From assembly GCA_030035585.1 (NCBI GenBank), contig CM057481.1, positions 60,521,128-60,585,127 on the forward strand: a DNA stretch of 64,000 nucleotides, written 5' to 3'. The notes under the pieces were generated by a model. It did not search any database. It worked only from the letters and a program-made list of their open reading frames with translations, and was not told where the DNA came from. Source of the DNA: Dugong dugon (Eukaryota > Chordata > Mammalia > Sirenia > Dugongidae). This document shows positions 11,381-23,046 of the stretch, one piece after another. The position numbers and the translations under genes were made by a program. Position 1 is the stretch's first letter. Each line of letters opens with the position of its first letter.

Positions 11381-12106
11381 TGCAGCAGCAAAGGAGGAGC
11401 TGGACTTTACTCATAAGTGTACTGGTTACTCAGAGGTAAAGGTAGAAAAACACCTATCCACCACCTGCACTGTGTCACGCTCTGGCCTCTGCCCTGCCTT
11501 GAACCAGTTAGATTCTCAAGACACCCAGCTTCACTAGCCACCCCTGGCTGTGTCATGTGGCCCCGAGGGGGTATGATCACCTCCTTGTTAGTGACAGTGA
11601 CTCACTATCAAGGTGAAGTCCCAGGACGACACCAAGCTCTGGGGACCAGGGAGGGCGGCAGGGCAGAGCAATGGCTTCCACACTTCACACACAGCATGCT
11701 CGAAATGCAGATTCGGGCTTTTATAATGTCTCAAACTGAAATCTTCCTGCCTTTCTTCTAAGGAATGCATTCAAAAGAAGGGTGGAAGCCTGCTCGGGGT
11801 CTCTCCAGGACAGAGTGTTAGCTGTGGCAGTAAAATGCAGCTCAAGCAAACTCTCAATAGAGGCTGCTTCCAGAATATGTTTTGCAATTGCTTCTACTTC
11901 TCAAAGCAGACTCTGAGGTCTGTTGCCCAGAAGGAGCCAGCTGGCCTGGCCCAGGGCATGGGAAGGAAAGGGCGCAGGCACACACACTCTGGAGGTGTCT
12001 ACCTGCAAAGGAAGCTGTCCTCATCCTGAATCAGCTCAAAGGTACCATCTGCCTTAGGCACACAGAGGAGGTCCTCCTGGGTCTGTGGCAGTCCTGGGAA
12101 CCCCAG
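11381..12106. other. unassigned sequence
   Basis: No gene or named repeat recognised. The overlapping short open frames here have no domain content. Confidence 0.4.
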
Positions 12107-12614
12107 TGTCATGGACTGAATTGTGTCCCCCCAAAATACCTTCAACTTGGCTGGGTCATGATTCCCAGTATTGTATAATTGTGTACCATTTTGTAATGTG
12201 ATGTGATTTCCTGACGTGTTGTAAATTCAATCACTATGATCTAATAAGATAGATTAGTGGCATTTATACTGATGAGATATACAAGATTGGATAGTGTCTT
12301 AAGCCAATCTCTTTTGAGATATAAAAGAGAGACATGAGCAGAGACACATGGGAACCTCATACTACCAAGAAAGCAGTGCCAGGAGCAGAGCGCGTTTGGA
12401 CCTGAGGTTTCTGTGCAGAGAAACTCCTAGACCAAGGGAAGACTGATGCATTACAAGGACCTTCCTCCAGAGCTGACAGGGAGAGAAAGCCTTCTGGAGC
12501 TGATGCCCTGAATTTGGACTTGTAGCCTACTGGACTGTGAGAGAATAAACTTCTCTTTGTTAAAGCCATCCACTTGTGGTATTTCTGTTACAGCAGCACT
12601 AGATGACTAAGACA
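12107..12614 (+). mobile_element. solo LTR, ERVL-MaLR type
   Basis: The LTR runs from TGTCATGGACTGAATTGTGT to GACTAAGACA, so it has TG...CA ends. A perfect 5-bp duplication, cccag, flanks it at 12102-12106 and 12615-12619. It contains 'gagatataaaagagagac' (a TATA-like box) and AATAAA near 12544, about 70 bp before the end, as expected for U3-R-U5 order. No internal sequence is attached. Same family as 1067-1638, 33318-33785 and 41085-41605. Confidence 0.93.
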
Positions 12615-12619
12615 CCCAG

Positions 12620-14860
12620 CATCACCACGACTTGAATTCCACCTGGAGAGCAAGGGGCCATGTAACTAAACCCAGCCCACCTCTCTACATCCCTTCCAAC
12701 CCGAGGTGACACTGTCTAGCTACACAGGCGCCAAAGCAGGAGTACTAAAGACAACATCCTAATCATTCAGCACATGAGCAGAGACCCCTGGCAAACTGAG
12801 ACCCCTGATGAGCTGAGACCCCTGGTGGCCCCAGTACAGAGCCATGAAGCAGCATTGCTGAGATGTCACCAGCTGACTTCCCAGTGGGTCCCTTCACATG
12901 GACCAGAAGCCTCGACTGCTGTAATTAAATAACTGTTGGGTAATGTTCCTAGACAATCTCATTCATGCCTGTGTTTCAGCTTCCCAAAGATCTCCACAGC
13001 TCAGCAGGATTGAGTTGTTGACTCTAGGGAGAGGAATGTCCATTCAGACGCCAGAGACTCTCTCCGGAAGCATTCCTCGCTTCTGCCCCACTGGGAGGTT
13101 GACAGGTCACGCCAGGTTCCTGAACAAAGCGCGGCCATCTATGCTGCTGCCTGATCCCAACCACTCAGTGCTGTGAAGAGCCAATGGGAGCAGGTTGGGT
13201 CTTGAAGAGGGCCACACTCCCCCACAGTGGCCCACAAAGGACACAAATAGAATCGAGTGTCCCAACCAAGAACCAGATTCAATAAGGCCAGCTGGGCTTG
13301 GGTCGACAGAGGCACAAAACACAGGCCACCGAGTTGCTCCAAATGTCCAGCATCCCCACGGCTGCCTCCGGAGAAATGTTAAGTACAGGCAAGAGGAAAT
13401 GCACTGGTCCAAAGACAAGGAGAGCCACAACAGTGAACAGAGTCAATATTTAGCCATAAAAATCTCAGCAAAACCCTGCAGGGGGCGGGCAAGGGTGTGG
13501 AGGTTTGTGGGACATCTATCGCGGCAGGGCGTGTTAATGCCTGTCTCACTGTAATCCCAGCCACCACCTCTCAGGTCCTGCTGCCTCCACCTTCAATGCT
13601 GGGGAGACTAGGGCTGGCAGAGGTGGGCTGCTTGTCCTGCTTATTCCTTGGCAGAGCTGGGATTTGAACTCAGGACAGCCTGGCTCCAAAGCTCAAATTG
13701 GTTTTTCCCTTAAACCTTCCACGTAGCCAGCTACTGTTAACTATCGTGAAGGATAAGTGTGGCAAGTATTACTATTATTACTTAAATTTTTTTACTGGGC
13801 TCAGTGGGGCCTGGTGAATGAACTTGGAATTCTAGTAACTACTGGTGTCCAGACTTGCCCACAGCAGCAATGATGCCATCTGCTGCCCTTCAAGCTCCTT
13901 GTACTGACCTGAGCCCTTCCTGTCACCAAGAAGAGATGAAGAAACTGGAAAATACAAATGGTAAATGGATCTCATATCTTCTCAAGCGCACAAATATTGT
14001 TTTACTTCTGTAACATTCTTCCTTAACAAAGGAATGAGTTTCTAATGGTAGATTTTAAGGGATGGAGCCAGCAGGTAAAGTAGGTTCTCTTGGCCAGGGG
14101 TGCCCCTTACAGCAGCGGCTTGCTCTACCTTTGCCCACACCAGCCCTGGCTGATGCCCATTAATGAGTCAACACTGTGCACATTGCACTGTGCTTCCCTC
14201 TTCACACCAGTGTTACTCAGATAATGTTGACAATGACCAGGGAGAGGACAGGATACGTGCAATGCCTGGACACCAGCCAGATTCTCCAGGAAACTCAAGC
14301 GTGAAGTGCAGGAGGGGAGCAGGGGCTTATAAGAACATCTGTGAGTGGGCCTCAGTAAAGCAGTTAACACTTACGTGCTATGTGAACAGCAGCCGCCCCA
14401 GCAGCCAGTGTAAGCCTGCGAGGAGGCTGCGGTGACCTTCTCCCAGCACTGGCACACCTGACAAGGAGCACCAGAATATGCAGGCACATCTTAGAAGGGC
14501 TTCAGGAGGAAAAGCACTCAGGTGAGAGCCCCGAAGAGCAGTCCAGGGTCGAGAAGGAGAATCACGGCCAGAGAATAGAAATTATAATGAGGTTTTCCTG
14601 TTTTTCAGCTGGATGGAAGATAGAATGGATGGTCTTTTAGCCCTGCCCTCTCTCCTGGGTTTAGGCTCAGGTATCCTGGTGGAGATATGACAGAAGTGGT
14701 TGGATATACAAGCGGTGTCTCAAACTGAACACACCTCAGACAGAGCTCTCAGTCGTAGATTTCCTCCCACCCACCTGCTGCCTGACCAGCTCCACCTTGG
14801 TGATGGTACCGCCATTTCCTGGCCGCCTGGTGCCTCTCCTCACGCTGCACCCAATCTGCC
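12620..14860. other. mostly unassigned; short MIR fragment at 13640-13720
   Basis: A MIR-like patch, 'gagctgggatttgaactca' then 'cctggctcc', lies at about 13645-13700. Otherwise I see no supported gene. Open frames near 13107-13554 occur on both strands over the same bases and have no recognisable domain. Confidence 0.4.
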
Positions 14861-15480
14861 ACACAGTGCTGTCAGCCCTACATTCAGGCACAGCCAGACT
14901 CTCCCTGCCGGGGGCCTTTTTCTCACCCACCACCCCTCCTACTGCAGCCCCCTCCCACCTAGTCTGCTCTCTTTACACAGAGGCCACCAGAGTCTTCAGA
15001 AGCATAGGGTCATGTTCCTCCCCTGCCAAACCTCTACCAGGTTCCCGCCACACCCACTGGCCTCCCAGACAAGGCCCCGAGTTGCTGCCAGTACTCACTT
15101 CCCATCCTTCACCTGCTCTAGCCCCTCGGCTCCCCTTCTAGTTCCTCAGTGATGGCTCTTTCAACTGTTGTCTCCTTCTGGGGTGCACCCGCCCAGGTAT
15201 CCACACTCTCTCCCTGCAATCAGCCCTCACAGAACACCTGTCACACAGGCTGAACCGGACCAGCTAAGGGCCCCCCAGACACGCTCTGCACACTCACTGT
15301 GCTGCACAACCCTGGTTCCACTTAGCACCGCCTGACTGAGCAGACAGACGGGTACATAAAAGTACACGACGTGGTCTGCCTCCTCCCTCTAGGGAATGAG
15401 CTGTGTGAGACCAGGAAGTGTGTTTTCTTGACCTCTGTGCCTCCAGAGTCGAAAACAGTGCTCGGCACGTAGTAGTAATA
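14861..15480 (+). repeat. L2 LINE fragment(s)
   Basis: The layout matches L2 3' regions: a CT-rich block with 'gtcatgttcctcccctgcc' and 'acaaggcccc'. The terminal 'acagtgctcggcacgtagta' (15450-15469) matches the conserved L2 3' end (cagtgcctggcacatagtag). The open frames at 14700-15152 are translations of this C-rich repeat, not genes. Confidence 0.6.
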
Positions 15481-15664
15481 GTAACGGGAGCAGTAACAGT
15501 AGTAACAGGAGCAGAAGCAATAGAAACAGGAGTAGTACTAATAGTAACGGTAGTGGTAGTAATAGGAGTAGTAGTAACAAGAGTAGTAGCAGTGGTAACA
15601 GAAGCAGTAATAGTAACAAAGTACTAGTAATAGTAACAGGAGTAGTAGTAGCAGTAATAGGAAT
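15461..15664 (+). repeat. imperfect (AGTAGTAAT/AGTAAC)n microsatellite
   Basis: About 200 bp built from AGT, AAT and AAC triplets (agtagtaatagtaac...). It grows directly out of the L2 3' terminus and runs into a MIR. Its Leu-rich minus-frame translation is low complexity, not a protein. Confidence 0.95.
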
Positions 15665-15870
15665 AGTTATTGAGCACTTTAGAATATCCACTTTAGAAAA
15701 TATTTAATGAATTAATACTCGAATGGGTTATTATATTTAAACACTTTAAATACATTAATTCATTCAATCCTCACAACCCAAGGCAGGTTAATATAAACTG
15801 TCTCCATTTTATAGATGATGAAACTGAGGCACTGGAAAGTTATGAAACTTGTAGCTGTTGAATGAGTGAG
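15665..15870 (+). repeat. MIR SINE
   Basis: It shows MIR order: 'ttattgagcacttt', 'attcattcaatcctcacaac', 'ctccattttatagatgatg', 'aaactgaggcac'. Strongly diverged, as expected for MIR. Confidence 0.88.
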
Positions 15871-17252
15871 CAAATCAGTTGCCCACCACTAGAAGTGCAT
15901 CAGCAGAAGCTGGAGGCTGCCCATTAAGGTGATTGAGGGGAGTGAAAGCATCAGACACCATGATCCTGAGAGCCACTAGCCTGTCTGGGAATGCAGAGCA
16001 TGGATACCAGGATTCTATTCACAATTGAGAAATTCTCAGACCCAGTGGTTCTTCCTAGTCAGCCCAGTGGGCACCCAGTGAGCGGAGCACGGCTGGGGCT
16101 GTGGAGTGCCACCTACAGGGTTTGACACTGGCAGGCAGAAGCCAGCCCCCTGTGGTGACCGGCCTTGGCAGCAGCCCCTCAGGTGATTCTCACCCTGCCA
16201 GGTGCTGGATCCTCTCTCAGCGTAATGGAGCAGCTGTGGGATCTAGTGTCGGTGTCAGAGTGTGACAGGCAGGAGGAAGGCAGCAGCTGAGTGTCAGGTG
16301 GGGGTGGGGGTGGGGCCTGGCTTCTGGAGCCACTGACTCACCACTTTCCTCCCCCAGCATGCCCTTCACATGGTGACTAGGGTGTGACTCCACCTTCACT
16401 GCCCTCTGGCACTCCCCCCACCTGCTCTGACACACAAGTGGATGGTGACAGTCTCAAGCTTGTGGTGAGGATGCTCTGCTGCAAGTAGAAAAAGCCCAGC
16501 TCTGGCTGGCTCAAGCCAAAAAAGGTGCACACAACCCAAGTGCTGATGGTCTGTACAGCCTGATCCGTGACTTAGGCGAAATTGGGCAAGGGGCTAGCTC
16601 TCCTCTACGTCTAGGAGTACGTCCTAGTCTCTGCAAATACCACCAGTGACAGCCCTCCCAGGTGCCCCCTTCTGGCCCAGTGCCTTCCCTCATAAGGCAA
16701 ACAAAACAGAGCCCACTCCTGAGCCCACCAGTGGGTGATGGGCTTGATGGGGGACCTAGTTCCACACCCTGGGCAGCTGGCTCCACCAGGGCCACCCAGA
16801 GCAGACTCAAGGTCCTGCTACCAAAAATAGGGGTAGATGCTTGGTAACAAAAATAAGCACCAACCACTGCACACACTCAGTTACGTGGGCCATGGCTGCT
16901 GAGGGAGCATATCATCCTCTTCCACCTCAATTTTTACCTTTCACAGGGAAGTTCTGAGGCCTGGTAGAGATTTACAGATAGTTTGAAGCTTCCAAGGAGA
17001 AAAATGCTCTCGTCATGCAAATCCATTCTGCCAGCATTTACATTTTCCATCATTCATTTGGGTTTAGGATATTTTCAGAGAACTCCCAGGATCCAAAGCA
17101 AACTATACTCACGCACACCCTGTGTGCGCAGAGTGGCCGTGCCACAGAAGAGGGGCAAGCTGGTCTGGGTAGTCTTCCTGCTCTCTTGACTATCGCTCTG
17201 TACCGTGGATGAAACTTTTTTGGAGCCGAAGCACTTTCTGATTTCTCGTTGA
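15871..17252. other. unassigned sequence
   Basis: No supported gene or named repeat. Open frames at 16217-16435 and 16511-16876 (minus) lack recognisable domains. Confidence 0.4.
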
Positions 17253-17265
17253 TATTGCTCTCAAA

Positions 17266-17430
17266 GGAGCCCTCGTGGCTCAGTGGTTAAGAGCTTGGCT
17301 GCTAACCAAAAGGTTGGCAGTTCGAATCCACCAGCTGCTCCCTGAAATCCTATGGGGCAGTTCTACCCTGACCCGTAGGGTCGCTATGAGTCGGAATCGA
17401 CTTGATGGCAATGGGTTAGGCTTTTGGGTT
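17266..17430 (+). mobile_element. AfroSINE, complete, with 13-bp target duplication
   Basis: This is a full tRNA-derived SINE. It begins 'ggagccctcgtggctcagtg' (A-box region), then 'ggcagttcgaatcc' (B box), a central body, and the RTE-like tail 'tcgctatgagtcggaatcga' ending in a T/G-rich run. A perfect 13-bp direct repeat, tattgctctcaaa, flanks it at 17253-17265 and 17431-17443. This proves insertion by target-primed reverse transcription. It is the best reference copy in this window. Confidence 0.97.
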
Positions 17431-17754
17431 TATTGCTCTCAAATCTAGGCAGGATAAGAGACTATGTTGACCACAGAGAAGGGAGACTCAAGGGCAAAAA
17501 TCCCAGAAGAGTAGGAGGTCAGTGAAGAAAGAATTCTGAGTCAGACATCTTAGAAATCAGATATGCTAGTTTGCAATCTAAATTCCCTTAACTGTTTTCT
17601 GGGCCTGACAGGAATTACTGCCTTTGTTATCTTTTGCTCTGACCTTTTCTCCCCCAAGGGCGGACTGCTGTTCTTTCATTTGGGTGAACCAGGCTGTGAA
17701 TTCACAGTTTTTTAAAGGATAAGGTCTCCTACACGAATGCAAGGCTGTATTGTT

Positions 17755-18035
17755 TTACTTGTTATTATGGAAAAACCTATACACATCTGAAAGTAGAAAG
17801 AGCAGTATACTGCACCTCCATTTTCCTATTACCTTGCTTCGACAGCTACCACTCAGGACAGTGTTTAAGTGCAGTCACCACAGCACCTGCCTCCAAATCA
17901 CTTAGAGGTCTTGTTAAAAATGGGAATCCCTGGGTTCCACCCCAGGCCAAGTATATCACACTTTTGGGGATAAAATCCAGAATCTTCACTTTCCCCTTGA
18001 GCTCCCCCAGAGGATTCTCATCAACATGATGAGGG
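17755..18035 (+). repeat. old interspersed fragments, right part MER5-like hAT element
   Basis: The right part (about 17878-18030) has MER5A-like order: 'cagcacctgcctccaaatca', 'cttgttaaaaatgggaatcc', 'ccaccccaggcc'. The left part ('ttattatggaaaaacctata' to 'ctccattttcctattacc') resembles a placental-wide interspersed repeat that I cannot name. Confidence 0.55.
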
Positions 18036-18044
18036 GTTCACTGG

Positions 18045-18210
18045 TTAGGGTAGAGAACCTCGGGCTTAAGTCCAGCTCCGCCGTTCACTAACTGAGTGAC
18101 ACGAACAAGTCTCTTATGCTTTTGTAGTCCCTGCTCCACTGGAATATGGAGGTAAAGAAGTGTTGTGAGGAATAAGCAAGGTAACAAAATAAGTGCTAAT
18201 CTGCTTAATT
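18045..18210 (-). repeat. MIR SINE
   Basis: Reverse-orientation MIR: the plus strand reads 'gggcttaagtccagctccgc' ... 'ctgagtgacacgaacaagtc' ... 'gttgtgaggaataagcaagg'. This corresponds to the canonical '..gtgtgaccttgggcaagtc..' block of MIR. Confidence 0.7.
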
Positions 18211-18722
18211 TATGTTTAGTTTCATGCCCTGAGGAAAACATCTGCCAAGATGGAGATCTTGCAGTGGCTTCCCGGGGTGCTTTCATCCAAACCCACGATC
18301 ATGCTGTCTCTTGGAGGCAGGATAGAGTCTTATGTGTTTCTCTTTAGGGCTACAGAACAACAGATAAAAAATATTCTAGGAGCACATGACTGAAAAGCAA
18401 GTTGGGGGTTAGTTTTGTAATTAAAGAAAGTGAGATAAACTGATAAACATCTATTTCTTAAACTAAGAATAAGCAATGTTAAATTCTACTCAAACTTTAA
18501 AGAGCAAGATGGCGGCATAAGCAGTTCCACACGCTCATCTCCCCTCCCCGACAAAACACCAAAAAACCAAGCAGAAACTGGCAGAACCAACCTCATCAAA
18601 ACTCTGGAAACCGGTCAAGAGTTTACAGCAGATAAGTGAATGCTGAATCAAGAAAAAGGTGACATCAAGACAGTGGGAAAGCTTTGGTTTTATATGTGGC
18701 CTTGTAGACAGTGATACAGTCA

Positions 18723-21010
18723 TAGTTGGAGACTTTAATACAGCACTTTAAATAATGGATAGAACAATTAGACAGAAGATCAATAAGGAAATAGGGGACT
18801 TGAACAACACTAAAAACCAACTAGACTTAATAGACATACATAGTCTACTCTACCAGAACAGCAGAGTATACATTCTTCCCCAATGCACATGGACCATTCT
18901 CCAGGAGAGACCATATGTTAGGTCAAAAAATAATTCCCAATAAATTTAAAAATACTGAAATCATAAGACATATCTTCTCTAAACATAATTAAATGAAACT
19001 AGAAATCAGTAACAAAGAAAACTGGAAATTACGTAAATATGTGAAAATTAAACAACATACTGTTAAACAACAAATGGGTCGAGAAGAAATCAAAACAGAA
19101 ATTAGAAAATACTTAGAAACAAATGAAAATGAAAACACTATGTATCAAAACTCATGGGATGCAGTGAAGGCAGTGCTCAGAGGAAATTTATAATTGTAAA
19201 AACAGACATAAAAAAAGAAGAAACATCTCAAATTAATAACCTAAGTTTACAACTTGAGTAGCTATAAAAAGAGCAAACTAAACTCAAATTTACCAGAAGG
19301 AAGGAAATAACAGAGATCAGAACAGAGGTAAATGAAATAGAGAACAGTAAAACAATAGAGAGAATCAATGAAACCAGAAGTTGGTTCTTTGAAAAGTTCA
19401 GTAAAATCAACAAACCTTTAGCTATACTGATAAATAGGGGAGAAGACACAAATCACTAAAAAATGAATGTGAGGATATGACTACCAATCATAAAGAAATA
19501 AAAAAGATTATATGAAAATATGATGAGCAATTATACACCAACAAATTAGATAATGTAGATGAAATGGATAAATTACTAGACATGTAACTACCTAAAGAAG
19601 AAATAGAAAATATCAATGGATCTACAGCAAGTGAATAAAAGGAATAAAAAACCTCCCAACAAAGAAAAGTCCAGGACCAGATGGCTCTACTTGTGAATTC
19701 TACCAAAACATTTAAAGAACAATTAACACCAATCCTTCTCAAATTCTTCCAAAAAATAGAAAAGTAGGGCAGACTTCTTCATTCCTTGAGGCCAGAATTA
19801 CTCTGATACCAAAGCCAGATAAAGACACCACAAGAAAACTACAGATCAATATCCCTTATGAATATAAATGCAAAAACCCTCAGCAAAATTCTATCAAACC
19901 AAATCCAACAGTACAGTAAAAGGATTATACAATATGACCAAGTGGGATTTATCCCAGGAATGCAAGGGTGGCTTAACAAAAGAAAATAAATCAATGTAAA
20001 ACATCACATTAGTAGAACAAAGGACAAAAACAACATGATCATCCCAACTGATTCAGAAAAGGCATTTGACAAAGTCCAATATTCTTTCATGATAAAACAA
20101 CAAACAAACAAACAAAAACTCAGAAAGCTTGGAGTGGAAGGGAAATTCCACAACGTAAAAAACATTTACTAAAACAAAAACAAAAACAAAAACAAAAATC
20201 CCCACAGCTAACACATTCAATTGTGAAAGACTGAAAGCTTTCTTCTAAAATCAGGAACAATGCAATGATGCTCACTTTTGCTACTGTTATTGAACACTGT
20301 AGTAGAAGCTCTAGCTAGAGCAATTACACATGGAAAAGAAATAAAAGCATCCATAATGGAAAAGAGGCAAAGCTATCTATATCTGCAGTTGGCATGATCC
20401 TATATGTAGAAAATCTCAGATTCCACAAGAAAGCTACTAGATCTAAGAAACAAATTTGGGAGAGTTGCAGAGTACAAGATCAAAAAAAAAAAAAAAAATT
20501 AGTTAGATATCTATACACCAGCAACAAGCAATCTGAAAAGGAAATTAAAAAAACAATTCCATTTACAATAGCATCTAAAAGAATACCTAGGATTAAATTT
20601 AACCAAGGAGGTAAAAGACTTGTACACCGAAAACTGTAGAACATTGATGAAAGAAATCAAAAGAGATCCAAATAAATGGAAAGTATCCCATGTTCATTGA
20701 TGGGAAGGCTTATTATTGTTAAGATGTCAATGCTACCCAAAATGATCAACAGATTCAACATAATCTCTATCAAAGTTCCAACAGCTTTTTTTGCAGAAAT
20801 GGAAAAGCTGTTCCTCAAATTCATATAGAATTGCAAGAGGCACCGAATAATTCAAACAATCTTGAACAAGAAGAACAAAGTAGGAGAACTCACACTTCCC
20901 AACCTAAAAACATACTACAAAGCTACAGTAATTAAAACAGTGTGGTACTGGTACAAGGATAGACATACAGACCAAAGAATAGAATTGAGAGTTCAGAAAT
21001 AAACCCATAC
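18723..21010 (+). pseudogene. L1 ORF2 remnant (endonuclease and reverse transcriptase)
   Basis: The translation resembles L1 ORF2. Near 18755 it reads 'MDRTIRQKINKEIGDLNN', typical of the endonuclease C-terminal part, and around 20705 '[14 protein letters not shown]', typical of the region after the RT domain. '[20 protein letters not shown]' follows at about 20915. In-frame stops and frameshifts interrupt every long stretch, and the ORF2 N-terminus with its first endonuclease catalytic residues is gone. ORF2p normally nicks target DNA and copies L1 RNA; this copy cannot. Confidence 0.85.
20094..20199 (+). repeat. (AAAC)n / (AAAAAC)n simple repeat within L1
   Basis: Two A-rich runs, caaacaaacaaacaaa at 20100-20115 and an (AAAAAC)n tract at 20170-20199, expanded inside the degenerate ORF2. 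Confidence 0.85.
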
Positions 21011-21295
21011 ATCTATGGGCAAATGATTTCTTTTTCTTTTACAGGTTTTATTATTTTTTTCATGATAATTTTAGCATGAAAGTGGACATCTTAGTTGCAT
21101 TACAACAAGAAATGGTACATGTGTATTGTCACCCTTAATGAGAATTTAACTTTGTTTAAATTCCCACTATGTTTTTGATCCATCTCACTTTTGTGATTAT
21201 AAAATAAACATTTCATATTTTCCCCCTCCATGTTTTGCCTGTTTTAATTCAAGATTTTATTGGCCCATACATGTTTTCCTAAACTAATTGACATA

Positions 21296-22350
21296 CCACT
21301 TGTCTGTCAGCTGTGGTGGCTTGCATATTGCTGTGATGCTGGAAGCTATGCCACTGGTATTTCAAATACCATCAGGGTCACCCAAGGTGGACAGGTTTCA
21401 ACAGAGCTTCCAGACTAAGACAGACTAGGAAGAAAGACCTGCAAGTATACTTCTGAAAAACTTGGCCAGTGAAAACCTTATGAATAGCAGTGAAATACTG
21501 TCTGATATAGTGCCGGAAGATGAGCCCCTCCTGTTGGAAGGCATTCAAAAAACGACTGGGGAAGCGCTGCCTCCTCAAAGTAGAGTCAACCTGTGGATGG
21601 AGTCCAGCTTTCAAGACCTTCATTTGCTGACGTGGCATGACTCAAAATGAGAAGAAACTGTTGCAGATATCCATTAGTAATCAGAACATGGAATGTGGAA
21701 GTACGAATCTAGGAAAATTGGACGTTGTCAAAAATGAAATGAAACATATAAAGATTGATATCCTTGGCATTAGTGAGTTGAAATGGACCAGTATTGGCCA
21801 TTTTGAATCAGACAATCATGGTCTACTATTCCAGGAGTGACAAATTGAAGAAGAATGGCGTCACATTCATCATCAAAAAGAACATTTCAAAGATCTAACC
21901 TAAACTACAATGCTGTCAGTGATAGGATAGGATAAGATCAGTTAACATGACTATTCAAATTTATGCATCAACCACTAAGGCCAAAGATGAAGAAATCAAA
22001 TATTACCAACTTCTGTGGTCTGAAATTGATCAAACATGCAATCAAGATGCATTAATAACTATTGGTGATTGGAATATGAAAGTTGGAAACGAAGAAGGAT
22101 CAATAGTTGGAAAATATGGCCTTGGTGATAGAAAGGACACTGGAGATCACATGATAGAATTTTGCAAGACCAATGACTTATTCATTGCAAGTATCTTTTC
22201 AACAACATAAATGGCGACTATACACACGGACATCGCCAGATGGAATACACAGGAATCAAATTGACTACATCTGTGGAAAGAGATGATGAAAAGCTCAATA
22301 TCATCAGTCAGAACAAGGCCTGGGGCTGGCTGCAGAACAGACCATCAACT
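21296..22350 (+). mobile_element. RTE-class LINE, 5' portion with endonuclease remnant
   Basis: It begins at the usual RTE 5' end (cacttgtctgtcag...) and continues through 'gcttccagactaagacagac' into an AP-type endonuclease region. The 21947-22210 frame includes 'ALITIGDWNMKVGNEEGS', the conserved GDWN motif of RTE/BovB endonucleases, and 'NMECGSTNLGK' lies upstream. Frameshifts at several places make it dead. It stops abruptly near 22350 where L1-5'UTR-like sequence starts, with no RTE reverse transcriptase or 3' tail. Confidence 0.85.
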
Positions 22351-22359
22351 GCCCATGGT

Positions 22360-23046
22360 GGTGCAGTGTGGCCCTGTGGGAAGGGGTAGAGGTGGCATAT
22401 GGAGCTAGTTGGGAGGGAGAAAGAAAATGAAGGGAAAAAAAATGGTGCAGCAGGAGCCAGCAGGTGGGGACGGGGTGGACCTAGGGTGATGGCATGTAGT
22501 AGATATCTAGTTGAACAGTGTGGTATGGCTTGTTGGGAAGGGTGGAGGTGGCATATGGGGCTAGGTGGGAGGGAGAAACAAAAGGAAGAAAGGGGAGAAA
22601 ATGGCTCGGCAGGAGCCAGTGGGTCGGGGTGGGGCGGACTCCGGCTGAAGGCCGGCTAGTGTTTCTCCAGCCAATGTGGCGCGGTGTGGCCCAGCAGGGG
22701 TGGTGTATGGGACATAAGGGTGAGAGGTGGGAAATCATGTTTATCTGGTTACCAGGTGCTCTGTCTCCTAGTGGGAGCTCCATGAATTTGCCTTCCTGTA
22801 CTCCCTGTCTGGGGTCCTTGCTGGCTGTGCTCCAAGATGGCGACAGGGGACCTTTACATTGTATCTCTTCTCTTTCTCTGTTTTCCTTCAGTTTCTTCTT
22901 CCATTCAGTGTTTGATCATGTTCTTTATCCCTTCATTTGATGCTTAAAGTTCCAGGATTGATGTTTGTATCTGTTTTATTTAGTTTTTCAGGTCTCTGCT
23001 GCAGAGGGAATGACATATCTGTCTAGCGTACCATGTTGGCTCTGCC
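22360..23046 (-). mobile_element. L1 5' UTR-like region with tandem monomers
   Basis: On the plus strand, related blocks start with 'gtgtgg' near 22367, 22519 and 22685 and share 'aggtggcatatgg' and 'ggcaggagccag'. This gives monomers of about 152 and 166 bp. On the minus strand the block starts 'ggcagagccaacatgg', which I recall as an afrotherian L1 5' end; this identification is from memory. A YY1-like caagatggcg lies on the plus strand at 22833. Monomer arrays are a known promoter form in some mammalian L1s. Confidence 0.55.

Noticed and set aside
15389..15691. Leu-rich 100-residue minus frame, possibly membrane-like
   Set aside because: It translates the AGT/AAT/AAC trinucleotide microsatellite; the apparent hydrophobic segment is an artefact.
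17266..17345. tRNA gene
   Set aside because: A- and B-box-like motifs are present, but the sequence continues into a SINE body with an RTE tail and target duplications, and the same unit recurs across the window.
21947..22210. Intact endonuclease gene
   Set aside because: The frame carries a recognisable RTE endonuclease piece (GDWN), but neighbouring frameshifts and missing RT and 3' end show it is a remnant.
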